From Taxawa tesnikishii (nom. ined.) (taxonomy: Eukaryota > Ascomycota > Dothideomycetes > Dothideales), in the NCBI GenBank assembly GCA_030247885.1, contig JAPDRO010000005.1, positions 682,001-746,000 of the forward strand: a DNA stretch of 64,000 bases, given 5' to 3'. Shown here one piece after another: positions 1 to 13,400 of the stretch (position 1 is its first letter; each line of letters begins with the position of its first letter). The notes beneath the pieces were generated by a model, which was not told the DNA's origin, searched no databases, and was given only the letters and a program-made list of their open reading frames with translations. The position numbers and the translations under genes were made by a program.

Positions 1-1
1 T

Positions 2-286
2 GCTCCGCTCTTCACCTACGGTCTCGGATACCGCATGTGCGCAGGCAGCCTGTTGGCTAACAGGGAGCTATACCTCGTCTTCATGCGCATCCTGAGCTGC
101 TTCGAGCTCCACAAGGCCAGCGACATTACCGAGGATTTCGTGGACCCGGTCAAGGGGAGCGCAGACCCGACGAGTCTGGTCACGATGCCCAAGCGGTACG
201 AGGTCAAGTTTGTGCCGAGGAATGAGCGCATCTTGAGGCAGAAGTTGGAGGAGAGGAGGAAAGAGCTGGAGGAATCGGATGTGTGA
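2..286 (+). CDS. Cytochrome P450, 3' end only (CYP504-like, phenylacetate hydroxylase type)
   Basis: The window opens inside this gene; only the last 94 codons are present, ending at a TGA at 284-286. The first residues carry the heme-binding loop F-T-Y-G-L-G-Y-R-M-C-A-G, matching FxxGxxxCxG, with the axial cysteine visible. After it comes LLANRELY followed by a conserved C-terminal beta region ending in Lys/Glu-rich residues. The segment C-A-G-S-x-L-A-N-R-E-L-Y and the later D-P-T-S-L-x-T-x-P-K resemble the CYP504 family, which hydroxylates phenylacetate at the 2 position before the homogentisate pathway. The P450 assignment is firm; the CYP504 assignment is from memory of the family and less certain. 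These enzymes are normally ER-anchored by an N-terminal helix, which lies outside the window. Confidence 0.85.
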   Translation, partial: APLFTYGLGYRMCAGSLLANRELYLVFMRILSCFELHKASDITEDFVDPVKGSADPTSLVTMPKRYEVKFVPRNERILRQKLEERRKELEESDV

Positions 287-652
287 GAGAGGCTTGATGT
301 CTATAACTATCCAAAATCAAGGCGATTATTTGGCATCGCGAAGTGTGGCTGAAAAGAGCGATGCATTTGATTGAGTGTATGAAGAATGGCTTATCTCAAA
401 GCTTTGACATTCCTTGGCGGTGGACCATCCAACCCCTCCGACACGTCGACACTGCGAGCATTCAGTCTTACTCAAGTCCTTGTGTACAAGGCAGGTTTTG
501 CTCTATCCCTGTCGCAGTCTCGCCTCAAGTCGCCCTTCGTGCCGCACCCTTGTACTCAAAAGAAGCAATGAAATGAAGCAGCCAGTTGTATGCTAGCGGA
601 CCGAAGCTGGACCAACCTTCGGGGACGAGCACGTAGGGAGCAGGACCACAGT
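287..652. other. Intergenic region
   Basis: Between the end of the P450 and the likely start of the glycosyltransferase gene. I see no further gene. An in-frame upstream ATG at 590 could extend the next gene by 21 codons. Confidence 0.5.
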
Positions 653-2988
653 ATGCCACATCCCTCGCGCATATATCCCAGAGACGAGGAGCTCGGCAAG
701 CGCGATGACAACTATAGACCCTCAAAGAATGCCTCCGCAAACTGGCACTGGCGCGCACCTCTGCGCTGGCGCAAACGACGTCTCGCAGCCGGCGCGCTGG
801 GCCTTTTCCTCGTTTGGCTGTTCATACACAATATCCCAACCGATCTGGGGACGATAGACGAGCGCATGGGACATGCGCTACGGCCCGGACATACCGTGTC
901 TGGGAGAGGATTTGGGTACGCGCCGGCGCAAGACAAGGGTCCAAACGGTATGCCCATGGGTGCTCCGCCGCGGACGAAAGATGACGGATATGGGGGAACA
1001 ACGGAGGAGGAACATTACTTTTCTGGCCCGATCAAGTTCTACAAGCTCGCGAGATCCCTGCATGGCATTGCTAGGACTATGGGGTATAGGCAGCAGAACA
1101 GAAATGTCCTGTTTGCGGCCTCGAGTCTGAAGAGCGCGGCGAACCTGATACCCATGGCGTGCGAGATGGCGCGCTGGGACAGGAACTACGTCCATCTGGC
1201 CCTGTTGGGCAGGGAAGCCATGTCGCTGGAAGACGTGCTGGATGTGAATGGAATAGACACGAAGACCTGCACTGTTTTCTTCCACGACGGCAGGCCAGAC
1301 TATTCCGAGTACAGCACGGATATCAGAGCAGAAATCTCAGTGGCTGGCGCGATGAACCATATCGACAAGTTCATGCATCCGCAGGTCATCATCACCGACG
1401 ACTCGGCCGTGGAAGATGTGTTCTTCGTCCGAGGCATGAGATCGAAAGCGAAAGCTCTCGAAAGACCGATCATTGAGGTACCGAAGGGCAAGTATGAAGA
1501 CCTGTTGTGGATGAGTAGGTTGGATAGCGGAAGCTTGGCATCATGGCACAAGCCCAATATCAATATTCTGATCCACGCGCCGCCCGAATCGGCGGGCTCT
1601 CTGATAAGGAGCGTAAAATCCCTCGAGAAAGCCGACTATGCAGGCCTTACCGCGCCTCGCCTTACCATCGAGCTCCCTTTCCACATCGACCCATTCGAGC
1701 GTCGGTATTTGCAAGAACTTGAGTGGCCGCCGAACGGCGACTCGTTGGTACCGCACACTTCTACACTCACGCTGCAGCATCGCGTGGCACCCGGGAAGGC
1801 GACTACAGAATCCAATGCCGTCCGTTTACTCGAGTCTTTCTATCCTAGCAGCTCTTCGGATTCTCACGTCTTGTTGTTGTCTACACAAACCGAGCTCTCG
1901 CCTCTCTACTACCACTTCCTGCAGTACCTCATCCTCGAATACCGGTATGCGTCATACGGTCCTGGCGACCACGAAGCTCTCTTCGGCATTGCCTTGGCTA
2001 CTCCAGCCACCTACCTCAACGGCAGTGCACCATTTACTCCACCCTCGATCAAAGACATGGGAAGCGACAGGTATGCGAAATCTGCCAAAGACGCCATCCC
2101 GGACCAGCCGGTACCATTTCTGTGGCAAGCGCCCAACGCAGACGCAGCACTCATCTTCGGCGACAAGTGGGCAGAATTGCACGACTACCTATCCAACCGT
2201 CTGCGCGTGAGCCACGAGAGGTCAGCGCACGCGCCCGAGAAGCGGAAGAAGGAAGTCGCAGAAGACCAACCGGGCTGGATGGAATACGTGCTCGAACTCA
2301 TGCGGGCGCGCGCCTGGAGTCTTCTCTACCCAGCCCCCGGCGACGCCGGAAGCTGGGCCACCGTGCACCAGGACCTATACCAACCACCCGAGGAATTCTC
2401 CATGCCGGCCAGAAACCCGAGCGCGGAGGACGATGACGACGCCGGTGCGGACACGCCGGCGGCGGCGGCGGCGGTAGCGGACCTCAACGAGCCCTTCCTG
2501 CGCGCCGAGACGACGACGTCGGCGAAACCAACCTCGAGAGAGGAAAAGCCGGCGGCGATGCAACACACGCAGCCGCTGCAGCTGCTCCTCCCCTTCGACG
2601 GCGACCTGCCCGCGCTCGCTCACCTCCCCTCCTATCCCACTCCGGCACCCTCCTCGGCCCCGGCGGCGCCGACAAGTCCGACGCCCTGGCCTCGGCCTTC
2701 CGCCACGAGTTCCGCGCCGACGTCGGCGGCTGCGACCACAGAGCCGCCGCCAGGCCGCGCGTGTCCCACAAGGGCAGAACGGACGATCTGTTCTGCTTCG
2801 CGGACGTCGAACCGCAGTATGCGCACGACGGAGGCGATGTCGAGGGGGACGCGGATCGGGACGAGAAGACCGCCGAGGCGATCGCGGAGCAGGAGCCCCC
2901 GTGGACTTTGAATCGGCACGCGCTGCTGTCGCGGGAAGGGACGCGAAGGGGGAAGCGGGCGCTGCTGGGCCGGGGAAGGGTCAGGTGA
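653..2988 (+). CDS. Conserved fungal glycosyltransferase-like type II membrane protein (one apparent frame break)
   Basis: The protein starts with a short basic cytosolic tail containing IYPRDEELGK, then a signal anchor of about 20 residues (AAGALGLFLVWLFIHNI), then a luminal domain. This is the layout of the widespread fungal protein usually annotated as a family 2-like glycosyltransferase of the secretory pathway. An upstream ATG at 590 is in frame, but 653 gives the usual N-terminus. The frame is open from 590 to about 2626, then the conserved C-terminus (S-H-S-G-T-L-L-G, then T-D-D-L-F-C-F and E-P-Q-Y) continues in another frame to a TGA at 2986-2988. The switch falls at a run of four C at 2626-2629; one more C reads H-L-P-L-L-S-H-S-G and gives 778 residues. 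No intron signals lie at the switch. The acceptor substrate is unknown. Confidence 0.7.
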
Positions 2989-3560
2989 AGACGTCTAGGC
3001 CGACGGTCGGGCCGGTTGTTGAGGACGTGGTGCGCCCGGGTCGCTGGGCCGGATAGCTGATGGGGGGGAACACGTGCACTGATACGGAGATGTAATGCCC
3101 CGTGTTCTTCTCCTTGCTCGAGAACTGCTCCGTCTGAATAGGAGCGGGAGGTTGATGTGCTGCTTGCTGGTGTTGCGAAGAAGACCGGGGAGAAGGGGGT
3201 CATCTGGCCTTTCGAGTGCTTGGACGACCAGCAAGAAGCCTATGGCTTGCAAGTATGATTCCATTGTCGGCGCACGCGCAGCGCGGCGATTGCTGTTTGC
3301 GATTTCCATCAAGCGGCCCATGTTGTGGAAAGGTCAAAAAATAATGATGGAAACTGGCAAAGAGGAAAGTTGACTGAGATAGATGTATGCATTAGATTCA
3401 ACGCGAACCCAGCGGGTGTCTGCGGTCTATATATTTTACTGACTAGATGCAAAAAAGAGAAAGAAAAAGAAAAAAACCATTAACAGTATGGGGTAGATGA
3501 TGATCCCGCATAAGACGAACGCCTTGACAAAACAAAAAGCAAAAAACAAACAGAAAGAGA
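2989..3560. other. Convergent 3' intergenic region
   Basis: Shared downstream region of the glycosyltransferase gene (plus) and the adhesin gene (minus). It holds a run of seven G at 3062-3068 and an A-rich stretch with AAAAAG repeats at about 3449-3478. I see no gene in it. Confidence 0.5.
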
Positions 3561-6158
3561 TCAAGTCTCTGAGCCCCAACTTGGGAAAGGAGTTCCCAAG
3601 TAACTCATACAAGGGAAGCGTACAACGTCCACCGTGGAACTACCCGTGTTCATCCCAGCGTTGGTTTGCATCAAAGCGCTGCCGTCAGGGGCGTATATGT
3701 TGAACGACATGTTGCCCTGGCCACCTCCGTTGCCCCACATCAACCTGACGGGGGTGTAGGTGCCAATGGTCAAGTTCAGTGTCAAAGTCGTCGGCGTTTG
3801 AGTGGTCTGTCCCGAAGTCCAGTACTGCACAATGTCGGCGTTGGTTCTGGTCCAGCCGGAGACGGCTTTGTTGCCGAGCCACAGGAATTGGATGTCGTCT
3901 ACGTAAGGGAAGTTGAAGCCGTAGTAACCGGTCTGACGCGCGAAGAGGTAGAAGACGTGGTCCAAAACACCCGTCGACATGTCCGCCGAGTTTCCGTAGA
4001 CGTTGATAGCCGTAGTACCGGAGTTGGACTCTGCTATGTAGTCGGTCGTTCCATTGAACTGCGGCGATACGCTCTTGTACGCTTCGGGCAAGAAACTTGG
4101 GTAACCTGCCGTATTCTGTCCGCCAGGAGCCAGGTTGGTGTACTGTGCATAAGCAATGTACTGGTTGTTGCAAGTCGTGGCTGGTGTAGGGTAGACAATG
4201 ACAACAGTGCCCGTGGTAATTACACCATTCTTACTCGTAGCCGTCTTGGACGTGCTTGTGCCCACAGTGCTCGCCTGGCCGGAATCTGTGGTGATGGTGA
4301 CGTAGGATGATGCTGCGACTGTGCCCGGGGTTTCCACCAAAACAGTACCCTGAGTACCTTGAACGATGGTCGTCGTCGTCGTCGATGCACCAGTCCATGC
4401 GGTGGTCTTAGTCGTGTATGTGACTTTGACTGCTGTTTGCGAGGTTGTCTGATACACTGTGACAGTTGCCATGCTTGTGCTGGTTGTTGGGTAGACAGTT
4501 GTCGACGAAATCGTGCTGCTGGTCCAGGTTGTGTATGTTGTGGTGTAGGAGTAGGGCTGGAAGACTTCTACGGTGGCGGACGACGCACCGGCTGTGTGCG
4601 AGAAGGTCGTGGTGCTGGCAGTCGATGCTGTCACGTAGGACGTTGTGGTGGTGGTTTGGACAGGGTAGTATTTAACAACTGTAGCTGACGATCCAGTTCC
4701 TGTAATAGTCGATGTTGTTGTGCCGGTCTGGCCATCCACATACGTAGTAGTTGTCGTGTACGAGTATGGCGATTCTACAAGGACGGTGGCGGACGGGCCG
4801 GTGCCTGTGATTGTTGTGGTTGTCGCCGCTCCTGCGTAGTACGTAGTCGTTGTGGTGTATTGGTATGGTGATTCTACTACAACCGTAGCCACGGAGCCAG
4901 TCCCAGTATTCGTCATCGTCGTTCCGGATCCTGCGTAGTACGAGGTCACCGTGGAATAAGTGTAGGGAGCATCGACCTCTACCGTAGCTACAGAGCCAGT
5001 TCCGGTGCGCGTGGTGGTTGCTGTCGTCGAGCTTGTCCAGTAGGAAGTGGTTGTCGTGTAAGTATACGGAGCATCAACCTCGTAGGTCACTACAGATCCC
5101 GACACAGGGTAAGTCTTCGTCGAAGTGGACGCGCTTGTCCAGTAAGAAGTGACAGTGGTCGATGAGTATGGTCGATCAACCTCAATAGTTTCCACAGAAC
5201 CAGTGCCAGAAAGAGTCTTAGTTGTTCCGGCGGTAGCTGTGACGTAGGAAGTAACTGTTGTGTAGCTGTACGGAACGTCAATCACGTAAGTAATAGCTGT
5301 CGATCCAGTCGTGGTCTGTGTGGCGGTCTTGGATCCGGTGTAGTACGAAGTGACTGTTGTCGAAGGGTATGGCACAACAACCTGGTAGGTGATGGCCGAC
5401 GATCCGGTGACAGTCTTTGTGGTTGTCGAGGCTCCGGTGTAGTATGAGGTGACGGTTGTAGAGCTGTAGGGAGCATCCACCTCAACTGTCGCCACAGATC
5501 CCGTAGCGGAGTCTGTCTTCGTGGTCGCGACCGATCCCGTGTAGCCATAAGAGGTGATTGTGGTGTAGCTGTATGGCGCATCGACCTCGTATGTAATGAC
5601 GGATGATCCAGTGATGGTCTTTGTAGTCGCAGTAGAGCCTGCGTAGTACGAAGTGATAGTCGTGGAGGAATAAGACTTCGATGAAGCGACAGACGAAGCA
5701 GCAGAAGAGTGGACCGACGAAGACGATGAAGAGCTTTTGACAGCGTATTGTTGATTGACAGCAACAATTGTACTAGTGGAGCTTGAAGCCTCAGCGCTAC
5801 TGGATGAGGCGGCGGCGGCGGCGGATGAGCTGGCGACTGGCGTAACAGAAGATGCAGAGGATGGTGCGACAAAGGAGCTGGAGCTCGAAGCGGCGGCCGA
5901 GCTGGAAGACAGCGCGACGGAGGGGCTCGGGGATGGAGAAACCGAAGAAGAAGAGGCGGCTGAGCTGGAAGACAGTGCGACGGAGGGGCTCGGGGATGGA
6001 GAAACCGAAGAGGAAGAGGCGGCCGAGCTTGAGGATACAGTCGCAGAAGAAATCGAGGCACTGTCGCTCGAGATTGATGCCGCTGCAGAGGAGCCACTGT
6101 TGATAACGCTCGAGGAAAGATCGGCTGAAGCAGAGCTTGACGTCGGTGCTGCGGAAGA

Positions 6159-6191
<33 letters not shown>

Positions 6192-9100
6192 AGTGATCGC
6201 TGCCATGGAGCTGCTGTCACTTGTGGTTGTGGAGCTGTCCGCAAGATCGCTCGAAGATGCAACGCTTGAGCTTGCGCTGGTGGAGCTGACGAAGCCGTCA
6301 CTGGACGATGATGCCATAAATGAGCTGGACAGGCTGCTGAGAATGTCACTGGAGGTTGCTGCGGCAGATGAGACAGCGGAGTAGGGCATGATGCTGCTCG
6401 ACGTTGCGTTGCTCGCCATGGAAGCCATGATCGAGTCAGACGGCAGACTTGCGGTCGAGACCGGGACCGAGGTAGACGAAGAGTCCACGTCAGAAGAGGT
6501 GATCGCAACCGAAGTCGTCGCTGGATCAACCGAGGAGCTGAAGCTTGAGATCGAAGTGCTGCTGGTGGTAGCGTTCGATCCCACATATCGGGCGCCCCAG
6601 ACCTGGGTGTTGTATTGTCCGTCCTGAACCGAGGATTTCATATAACAGGCAACGCCCGAGTAAGAAACGTCCACACATCCCGGCGTATTGGCACAGTCCT
6701 CCATACACTTGTCGAACGTCTGTTCTTGAGTAGAACCCATGTCGCCTCCGAAGCGGTCGTTGTAACATTCGATGAGGAATTGATCGCCATTGCCTGCGGT
6801 GTAAACAGTGTTGTTGCCAGACGGACATATGATTCCAGACTTCGTTGGGCTGGTACTTGAGGTGGTTGTTCTGGACGCGCTCAGGGACGAAACATCGGTT
6901 GTTGTTGCCGTGCTGGATGGTATGCTGGAGCTGCTCTCCTCAAAATCCTCATCATCAGCGAAGCCTGCCGAGCTGCTCATGCTGGACGTGGCGCTAGCGG
7001 TGCCGCTGAATGAACCGCTGGAACTGAAGAGAATGGATTCGGAACCAGCCGCGGAGCTAGTGGTCTCAGAAGCGATGCCGTCAGAAGAAATGGCTGAAGT
7101 CAAGTTCATTGGAACATCAACCCTGTAAGTAATCGTGGAGCCGTTAGATGGAAGCATTGTTGTTCTGGTCTCCGAGCCAGTCCAGTAAGAGGTCACGGTG
7201 GTAGTCTCGTAGCGGACAATCACTTGCGTAACTGAGCTGGAAGAGGTTGATGAGACTGAAGAGGTCGAAACGCCAGCGGAAGATGTGGCACTGGAGGTTA
7301 TATCGTCGTCAGAGGCCGAATCGCCGTCCGAGCCGGTATTGGCAGAGCCCTTTTCAACGAAACCGGCGTCATCGTCGCTTGAATCTCCTGCTGAGGAGCT
7401 AGTGGCGGCGGCGGATGAGGTAGTGCTGGAACCGGTGGAGAGAGAGGACGATGATGAAGTCGGGTTGGCAATAGCAGATGCATTGCCAGAAAAGCTTGGG
7501 AAAGCAGAGATGGAGGAAGCAGAGGGGCACTCATAGAGTTGCTGCCTGTTGCGGACAAAGAAGACGGGAATGAAATGGTGGTAGAAGTGGACACTGAATC
7601 GCTGTCTGCCAGAGAGAGCGAAGATGAAATGGCAGTCTCGGACGCCGAGGAGGCAGAAGTCGTTGATTGATCATCTGCTATTGTGAGGGAAGAAGAAAAG
7701 GAAGTCGATGAGACAGTGAGTGAGCTGTCACTGGACGTCGCGGATATAGACGATGAGGGAGCGGCGGAGGAACTGCTATTCGCTGCCATGAACGGCAATG
7801 AGGAGCCCACAGACGCCATTGTCGAAGGAGATGCAGATGAAGTTGGGGCCGCGAGAGACGAAGTTGACAGCAGCTTACTGGACGAGCTCTCGTCCGCCGT
7901 CTGGAAGAGCGCGGACGAAGTCGTGTAAGCAGGCAAGTTCTGCATCGTCGAGGACATCTCATACGAGGATGACTGAGCTGTTCCAGTAGTGTTCGCAGTT
8001 TGGAATGACGCAAACGAAGTTGCTTGAGCGGCCGAAGTTGAGTTATCTTCTGCTGTTGCAGTGGACGAACTAAGGTTCGAGGTACCATTCAAGTAGCCAA
8101 TGAAACGTCCTCCACTGACACCGCTATTCTTTGATGGGGTATTGATCTCAGATTTGAGATAACAAGCGGAGCCTGAGAGTGTAACGTCCTTACAGCCGGA
8201 AGTAGAGGCACATTTATCGAAGCATTGCCAGAGCTGGCCAGGATCAACAAATGTAGGGCTTCCCGACATGTCTCCACCGCCGCGGTCAACGCCACACTCA
8301 ATGAGGAACTCCATGCCGTTGGAAGAGGTATAGATGGTGCCGTTGTTGTCAGGGCAGGTAACTGTACTGATGGTAGCGGTGGGAGTGGCGGAAGTAGTCA
8401 GAGACGCAGACGACGAGATAGAGCCAGCTACCGAAGTGGCACTCATGTCGGTAGAGGAGCTCGCGATGCTCGATCCTGAGGCAGTTATCGAGGCACTGGT
8501 GGCACTGGTGGCACTGGTTGCGGCTGTGGGGAAAGCTGATGGGCCGGCGGCGGTCGAGCCATTTCTTGCTGTGAATGGCGCCGAGGAAGTGGAGAACGAC
8601 ATAGTCGAGGAACCAACGGTCACACTAGTCGCGCTCATCTCAGCAGAAGTGCTTGCAATGCTGGAACCAGAAGATGAAAGCGAGAAGCTGGCAGCCGTGG
8701 GGAAAGCCCATGGACCAACAGTAGAGGTACCATTGTTCGACACCTGGAATGGCACCGGTGAAGTCGAAACGGCCAAGGAAGACGAGCTCTCGATGGAGAA
8801 GCCGGCAATGCTCAGAGAGGATGAGGTCGCGGAGCTGGCAGCTGTGGGAAAAGCCGATGGACCAACAATAGAGGAACCGTTGCTTGCTACCTGGAAAGGT
8901 GCTGAGGATGCCGATGTTGCTGCAGAAGACGAGCTGGCGGCTGCGGCGGTGGTATCTGACTTAGCGGAGGAGCTTGCAATGCTCGAACTAGAAGTTGAAA
9001 CCAAGGAGCCGGCTCCTGTGGGGAATGCCGATGGGCCAGCCGTCGAGGAGCTGTTGCCGGCCACCTGGAACGGCGCCAAGGAAGTCGAAAGGCTCGCGGT

Positions 9101-10411
9101 TGGCGAGTTGCCGGTAGAGGCTACAGACGATGTAGATTGGACAGAAGTCGCAGAAGTACTGTTCGCAAGCGTAGAAAGTGCCGAGAAGCCCATGCTGACT
9201 GAAGTGGTTCCGTGATCTACCGTGGTCGACGTCGATGAGTTCCAAGCAACTGTCAAAGAGCTGCTGTCCGCAGAAGTTGAATCAGCAGCACTGATCGTGG
9301 CAAAAGAGGAATTGTTGGAAGCGACAGCTGTAGCAGTGGTGTTCAATGCAACTGATGACGAAGTTTGGGGTGCAGTGGAGGTGACATCGTCGGCTCTGAT
9401 AGAGGAGCTGCTGACCGATCCAGATGGACTAAGCGACGCAGTGGAGGTGTTTCCGTTCATGGAAGAACCATGATCAAAAGCACCTAGGGAGTTGGTGTAG
9501 GACGTTGGGAAAGCGTGAGCCATGGCGAAGGAAGCGTTGTTGCTTGACGTGTAGGGTGCCAATGGGGTGGAGGACGTGCGGCCTGCCGTACCCGACGCCG
9601 TGCCCGTCGCAAGGGTAGAGGGAACTGCGCCAATGTAGACTGTTCCAGTCTGGTCATCACCGGTAACGGTTGTGGTCGAGGCATTGGCACCGGCGTAGTA
9701 TCCGTAGATTGTCGTGTACGTATACGGGACGTACTGATCGATCGTCATCACGGACTGAGACGATGCGGTCACTGGCTCAGAGTGCAGGGAAATTGTCGAA
9801 CCACCGTACCCCATAGTGCGAACCACTCTGATGTATGGCACATACCGGTTGATAGTCATCACAGTCGCCGAAGTGGAGATTGGCATTGTGCTTTCGGAAG
9901 TGGTTGTGCCGGTGTAGTACGTAGTACGGACAATTCTGACGTACGGTTTGTAAACCATCTCAGTAATCATGTTTCCAGTGCCAGCGGGCATGTCCGATGT
10001 GGATGTCTCGGTTCCCGTGTAGTACCCGACCACAACAGTAGTGGAGTACAAGCTGTTGCTTTGACTGATACCACTTCCACTAAGCCCAATGGAGGTAGCG
10101 GTAGCTGATCCGTTGAAGTTACTTGCCTGATTGTAAAGTCCAGTAGAAGAGGTGCTTGCCTCGGCTGACGAGGGCGCAGAATCATCCGAGGTGGTGGTGC
10201 TCGAGACGGAGGTTTTGGATGAGGAGCTGGAGACGCTTGATGACGAGAGCTCGAAAGAAGACAGCGAACTTGCGGATGGAGCAGAAGAAGAGGCCGAAGA
10301 AGAGTTATCGTCGTCTCCCTGAGGCTGCGGAGTAGAGCTTGAAGCATCGCTGCTGCTGCTGCTGCTTGTTGCAACGTAGTTGTTTGCCAAGTCGAGGCCA
10401 GTCGACAAGGA

Positions 10412-10442
<31 letters not shown>

Positions 10443-13400
10443 TTACTGCTGCTACTGCTGCTGCTGCTGCTACTGCTGCTTGCATTGCTAGTGGATGAAG
10501 CCTGGCTTGCTGTAGTCGATTCTCCAGATGATGTCGATGTGCTTGACGAGGTGGCGGCATCTACGGTAATCGAAGCTGACACGGACGAACTCGCATAACT
10601 GCTGCTGGTCCCGTCTGATCCCAGAGGCGAGGTACTACTTGTTACAGCGGTTGTCGAGCTGGCGACATCTGCAATTGCAGAAATCAGGGATGAAGAATAT
10701 GCGAAAGAAGAGCTGCTGAGAACCACGGAAGAAGCAGCAGAAGAAGCGGTGCTGCTCATATGCGAAGACAAGCTAGAAGAACTGCCAGAGTTGGATGAAA
10801 CCCGCTTGGCCGACCAAATTTGCATAGTAGAGCTGTCAGCCCCAGGAATGAACTTTGGTTGAGCATATGCAGGCTTGAAGTAGCACCACTGCTGATCCTG
10901 TCCCACTGGAACGTAGGTTACACCTTGGCATTGTCCAGAAAGTCTGGTTTCGCATTGTTGGATACAGCTCTGGAAGCTCGTGGCAACAACCGCGGTCTCG
11001 CGGTTTGTGTCGTAAAGGTCGTAACTGCAGTAGATAAGGAACTGGCTTCCATCCGCCTCGGTATAGACCGTGCCGTTACTGCCAGGGCAAGTCAGAGATG
11101 TTGGGCTAGGTGAGGTGACGGCATTCACAGTCGTCGAAGCCAACGATGAGGAAGCCGCGGCAGAAGAGCCACTAGATGACACTAGAGACACAGCAGAAGA
11201 GGTGGTGCTTGCAAATACAAGCGAGTCAGAAGTGCTGCTAGAGCTGAGCGAGCTTGACGAGCTAGCAACAACGTTTACGGTTGAAGAGTCGGGGTTGGAT
11301 CCAGTCGAAGAGGCGATATTCGGGTTTGCGGATGAGCTGACCAAGCCGGACGAGGCGACGCTGCTGTCAGCGGTAGCGCTAGACACGATCGAAGAAGTTA
11401 CAACTTCCTCCTCGAGGGCCACAGATCCGGACAAACTGGACGAAGCAACACTAGCAGATGTAGGTGTGTCAACCTTAGCAACCGTAGTAGATGCGGCCGA
11501 AGAGAACGACGAAGCCACACTGGACTCAGAAGCGGATTGCGAAACTGAGGAAGAGGCGCTGCTGCTGCTGCTGCTGCTGACCGAGGACGACGATCTGGAT
11601 GAGACGGCTGCATTTGTCGCTGATGAAGCAGACTGAGACGTGGAGGAAATTTTTCCAGATTCGGCAGATGGAATGCTGCTCGATGCGCTCTGGGAAGTAC
11701 TGGCTGGCTCAACGTTTTGTACGGCTTTGGCACCGTTAACGCTGATCGCGGACATGCTTGAGGACAAGCCGGCGGATACGCTGTTGCTCGTGCTAGATGG
11801 CATAGCACTCAGATGTGACGAGCTGCTGTACACGTTCGAGAAGACTGCAGAAGAACTGCCCTCAGTTCCAGAGGAAGCGGTCGAAGAGCCGGCTGCGCTT
11901 GAGCTGGTTGTGAAGGGAGCAAGACTGGATGATTCGGCTGTGCTGGATTGGACCGCGGCGACATTTGCATTGACGGCACTAGACGGGTTGTCGGTAGAGA
12001 AGATCGTAGAAGAGGACGTGAGCCAAATTGTGCGGCCATAAGCATTTACCACGAAATACCTTGTGTGGCCTGAAGCGTCCACAGTGTAGCTAGTGTAAGC
12101 ACTGGCTGAGACGCTGCTGGTCACAGGTAAGACGCTGCTCACTTGAGAGGACACCGGGCCTGACTCAGTCGTAGACGAGCTCGGGCTGGAGCTCAGGCTG
12201 GACGAAGCGCTGCTTGCCTGAGATGAAGCTGCAGTGGATTCAGTTGACGACACAGCAGTGGTAAGTCCCGAGTCTAAGGAAGCAGAGGCACTAGAAGAAG
12301 CAACGACACCGTCACTGGAAGTCGTTGGCGAATAGACCGATGACGAGGCAACAGAGGCCCCGCTGGAGGAAAGCGGAGTAGTAGTCGCGACAAGACTGCT
12401 GCTGCTGCGGTCAAGGGTGGACGAAGAACTACTGAGAGACGAGGAGCTTGTCGTAGAGGACACAAAGCTAGAGTACAAAGAGCTCATGTAGGCAAACAGA
12501 CCGCTACTGCTGGATGTTTGAGAGGTGCCGGGGCTCAGAGATGGAGAGGCGGTAGTGCTCAAAACTCCAGAGGTTGCGCTCATGCTGCTTGTGGTGTCGG
12601 ACGAAACGCTGGTGCCGCTCTGTGCTCGGGAGCTGCCAATTAGACCGACGTCGGTATCACCAGAGCCTGATGAAGCAGAGCTACTAAGGGGCGTTGCCCG
12701 TGTGCTCTCCGTTCCGGTTGCAGATTCCGCAGAGATCGATTGGGGAGCGGCGGTGTCATCAGAGACGACCGAGGCAGAGGTGGCGGAAGCGCTGTCAACC
12801 GAAGAGGAGGAAGATGACTCTCGACCGGTAGAGGATTGCGTTGAGGAGATCCACTGACACACCGTGGAGCCATCACGCTTCACGATGGCCTGCTGGCCAG
12901 AAGCACAAGGCCATGGAGACGAGGCGGCAGATGCACTGGCTGCCTGCGAGGATGGCTGAGCAACAGAAGACACCGCAGAGGCGCTCGAAAGAGAAGAGCT
13001 GGTTGGTGACTCTACGGGTACGGCCTTTGCGTCACCTACGCCAGGGGACGCAATCGAGTACATTGGTGACGTGCTACCGGCCGGAGATGGCGTTACTTGG
13101 GTCGAAGTTGTTGATTCGCTGTCGGCGCTCGCTGCGGGATCGGCAGAGAAAGTAGTGGAGGCGGTAATCCATCTCGTACGACCGTAAGCGTCCACGACGA
13201 AATACCTCGTATGACCGGCAGAATCAACAGTGTAGCTCGTATAAACAGCCGAGGCGTTCGGGTCGTCTGATACTGTCACGCTGGCAGCGGATGTCGGAAG
13301 TGGGCTACTGGGGGACGCAAGAACCTGCGAGGACAGAGCAATTTGTGATGACGAGGAAGCCTGCGAAGATGCACCCCGCAATGAGGAAGCTTGCGATGGA

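Noticed and set aside
5282-6586. Long Pro/Leu/Arg-rich frame antiparallel or shifted to the adhesin
   Set aside because: It is the off-frame reading of Ser-codon-rich repeats, as are the long Glu/Leu-rich frames on the plus strand there.
7470-7600. An intron at the 7.5-kb frame change
   Set aside because: A 53-nt GTGTCC...CAG segment would keep the frame but has a poor donor and branch site. A missing base in the G4 run fits the pattern seen in other genes better.
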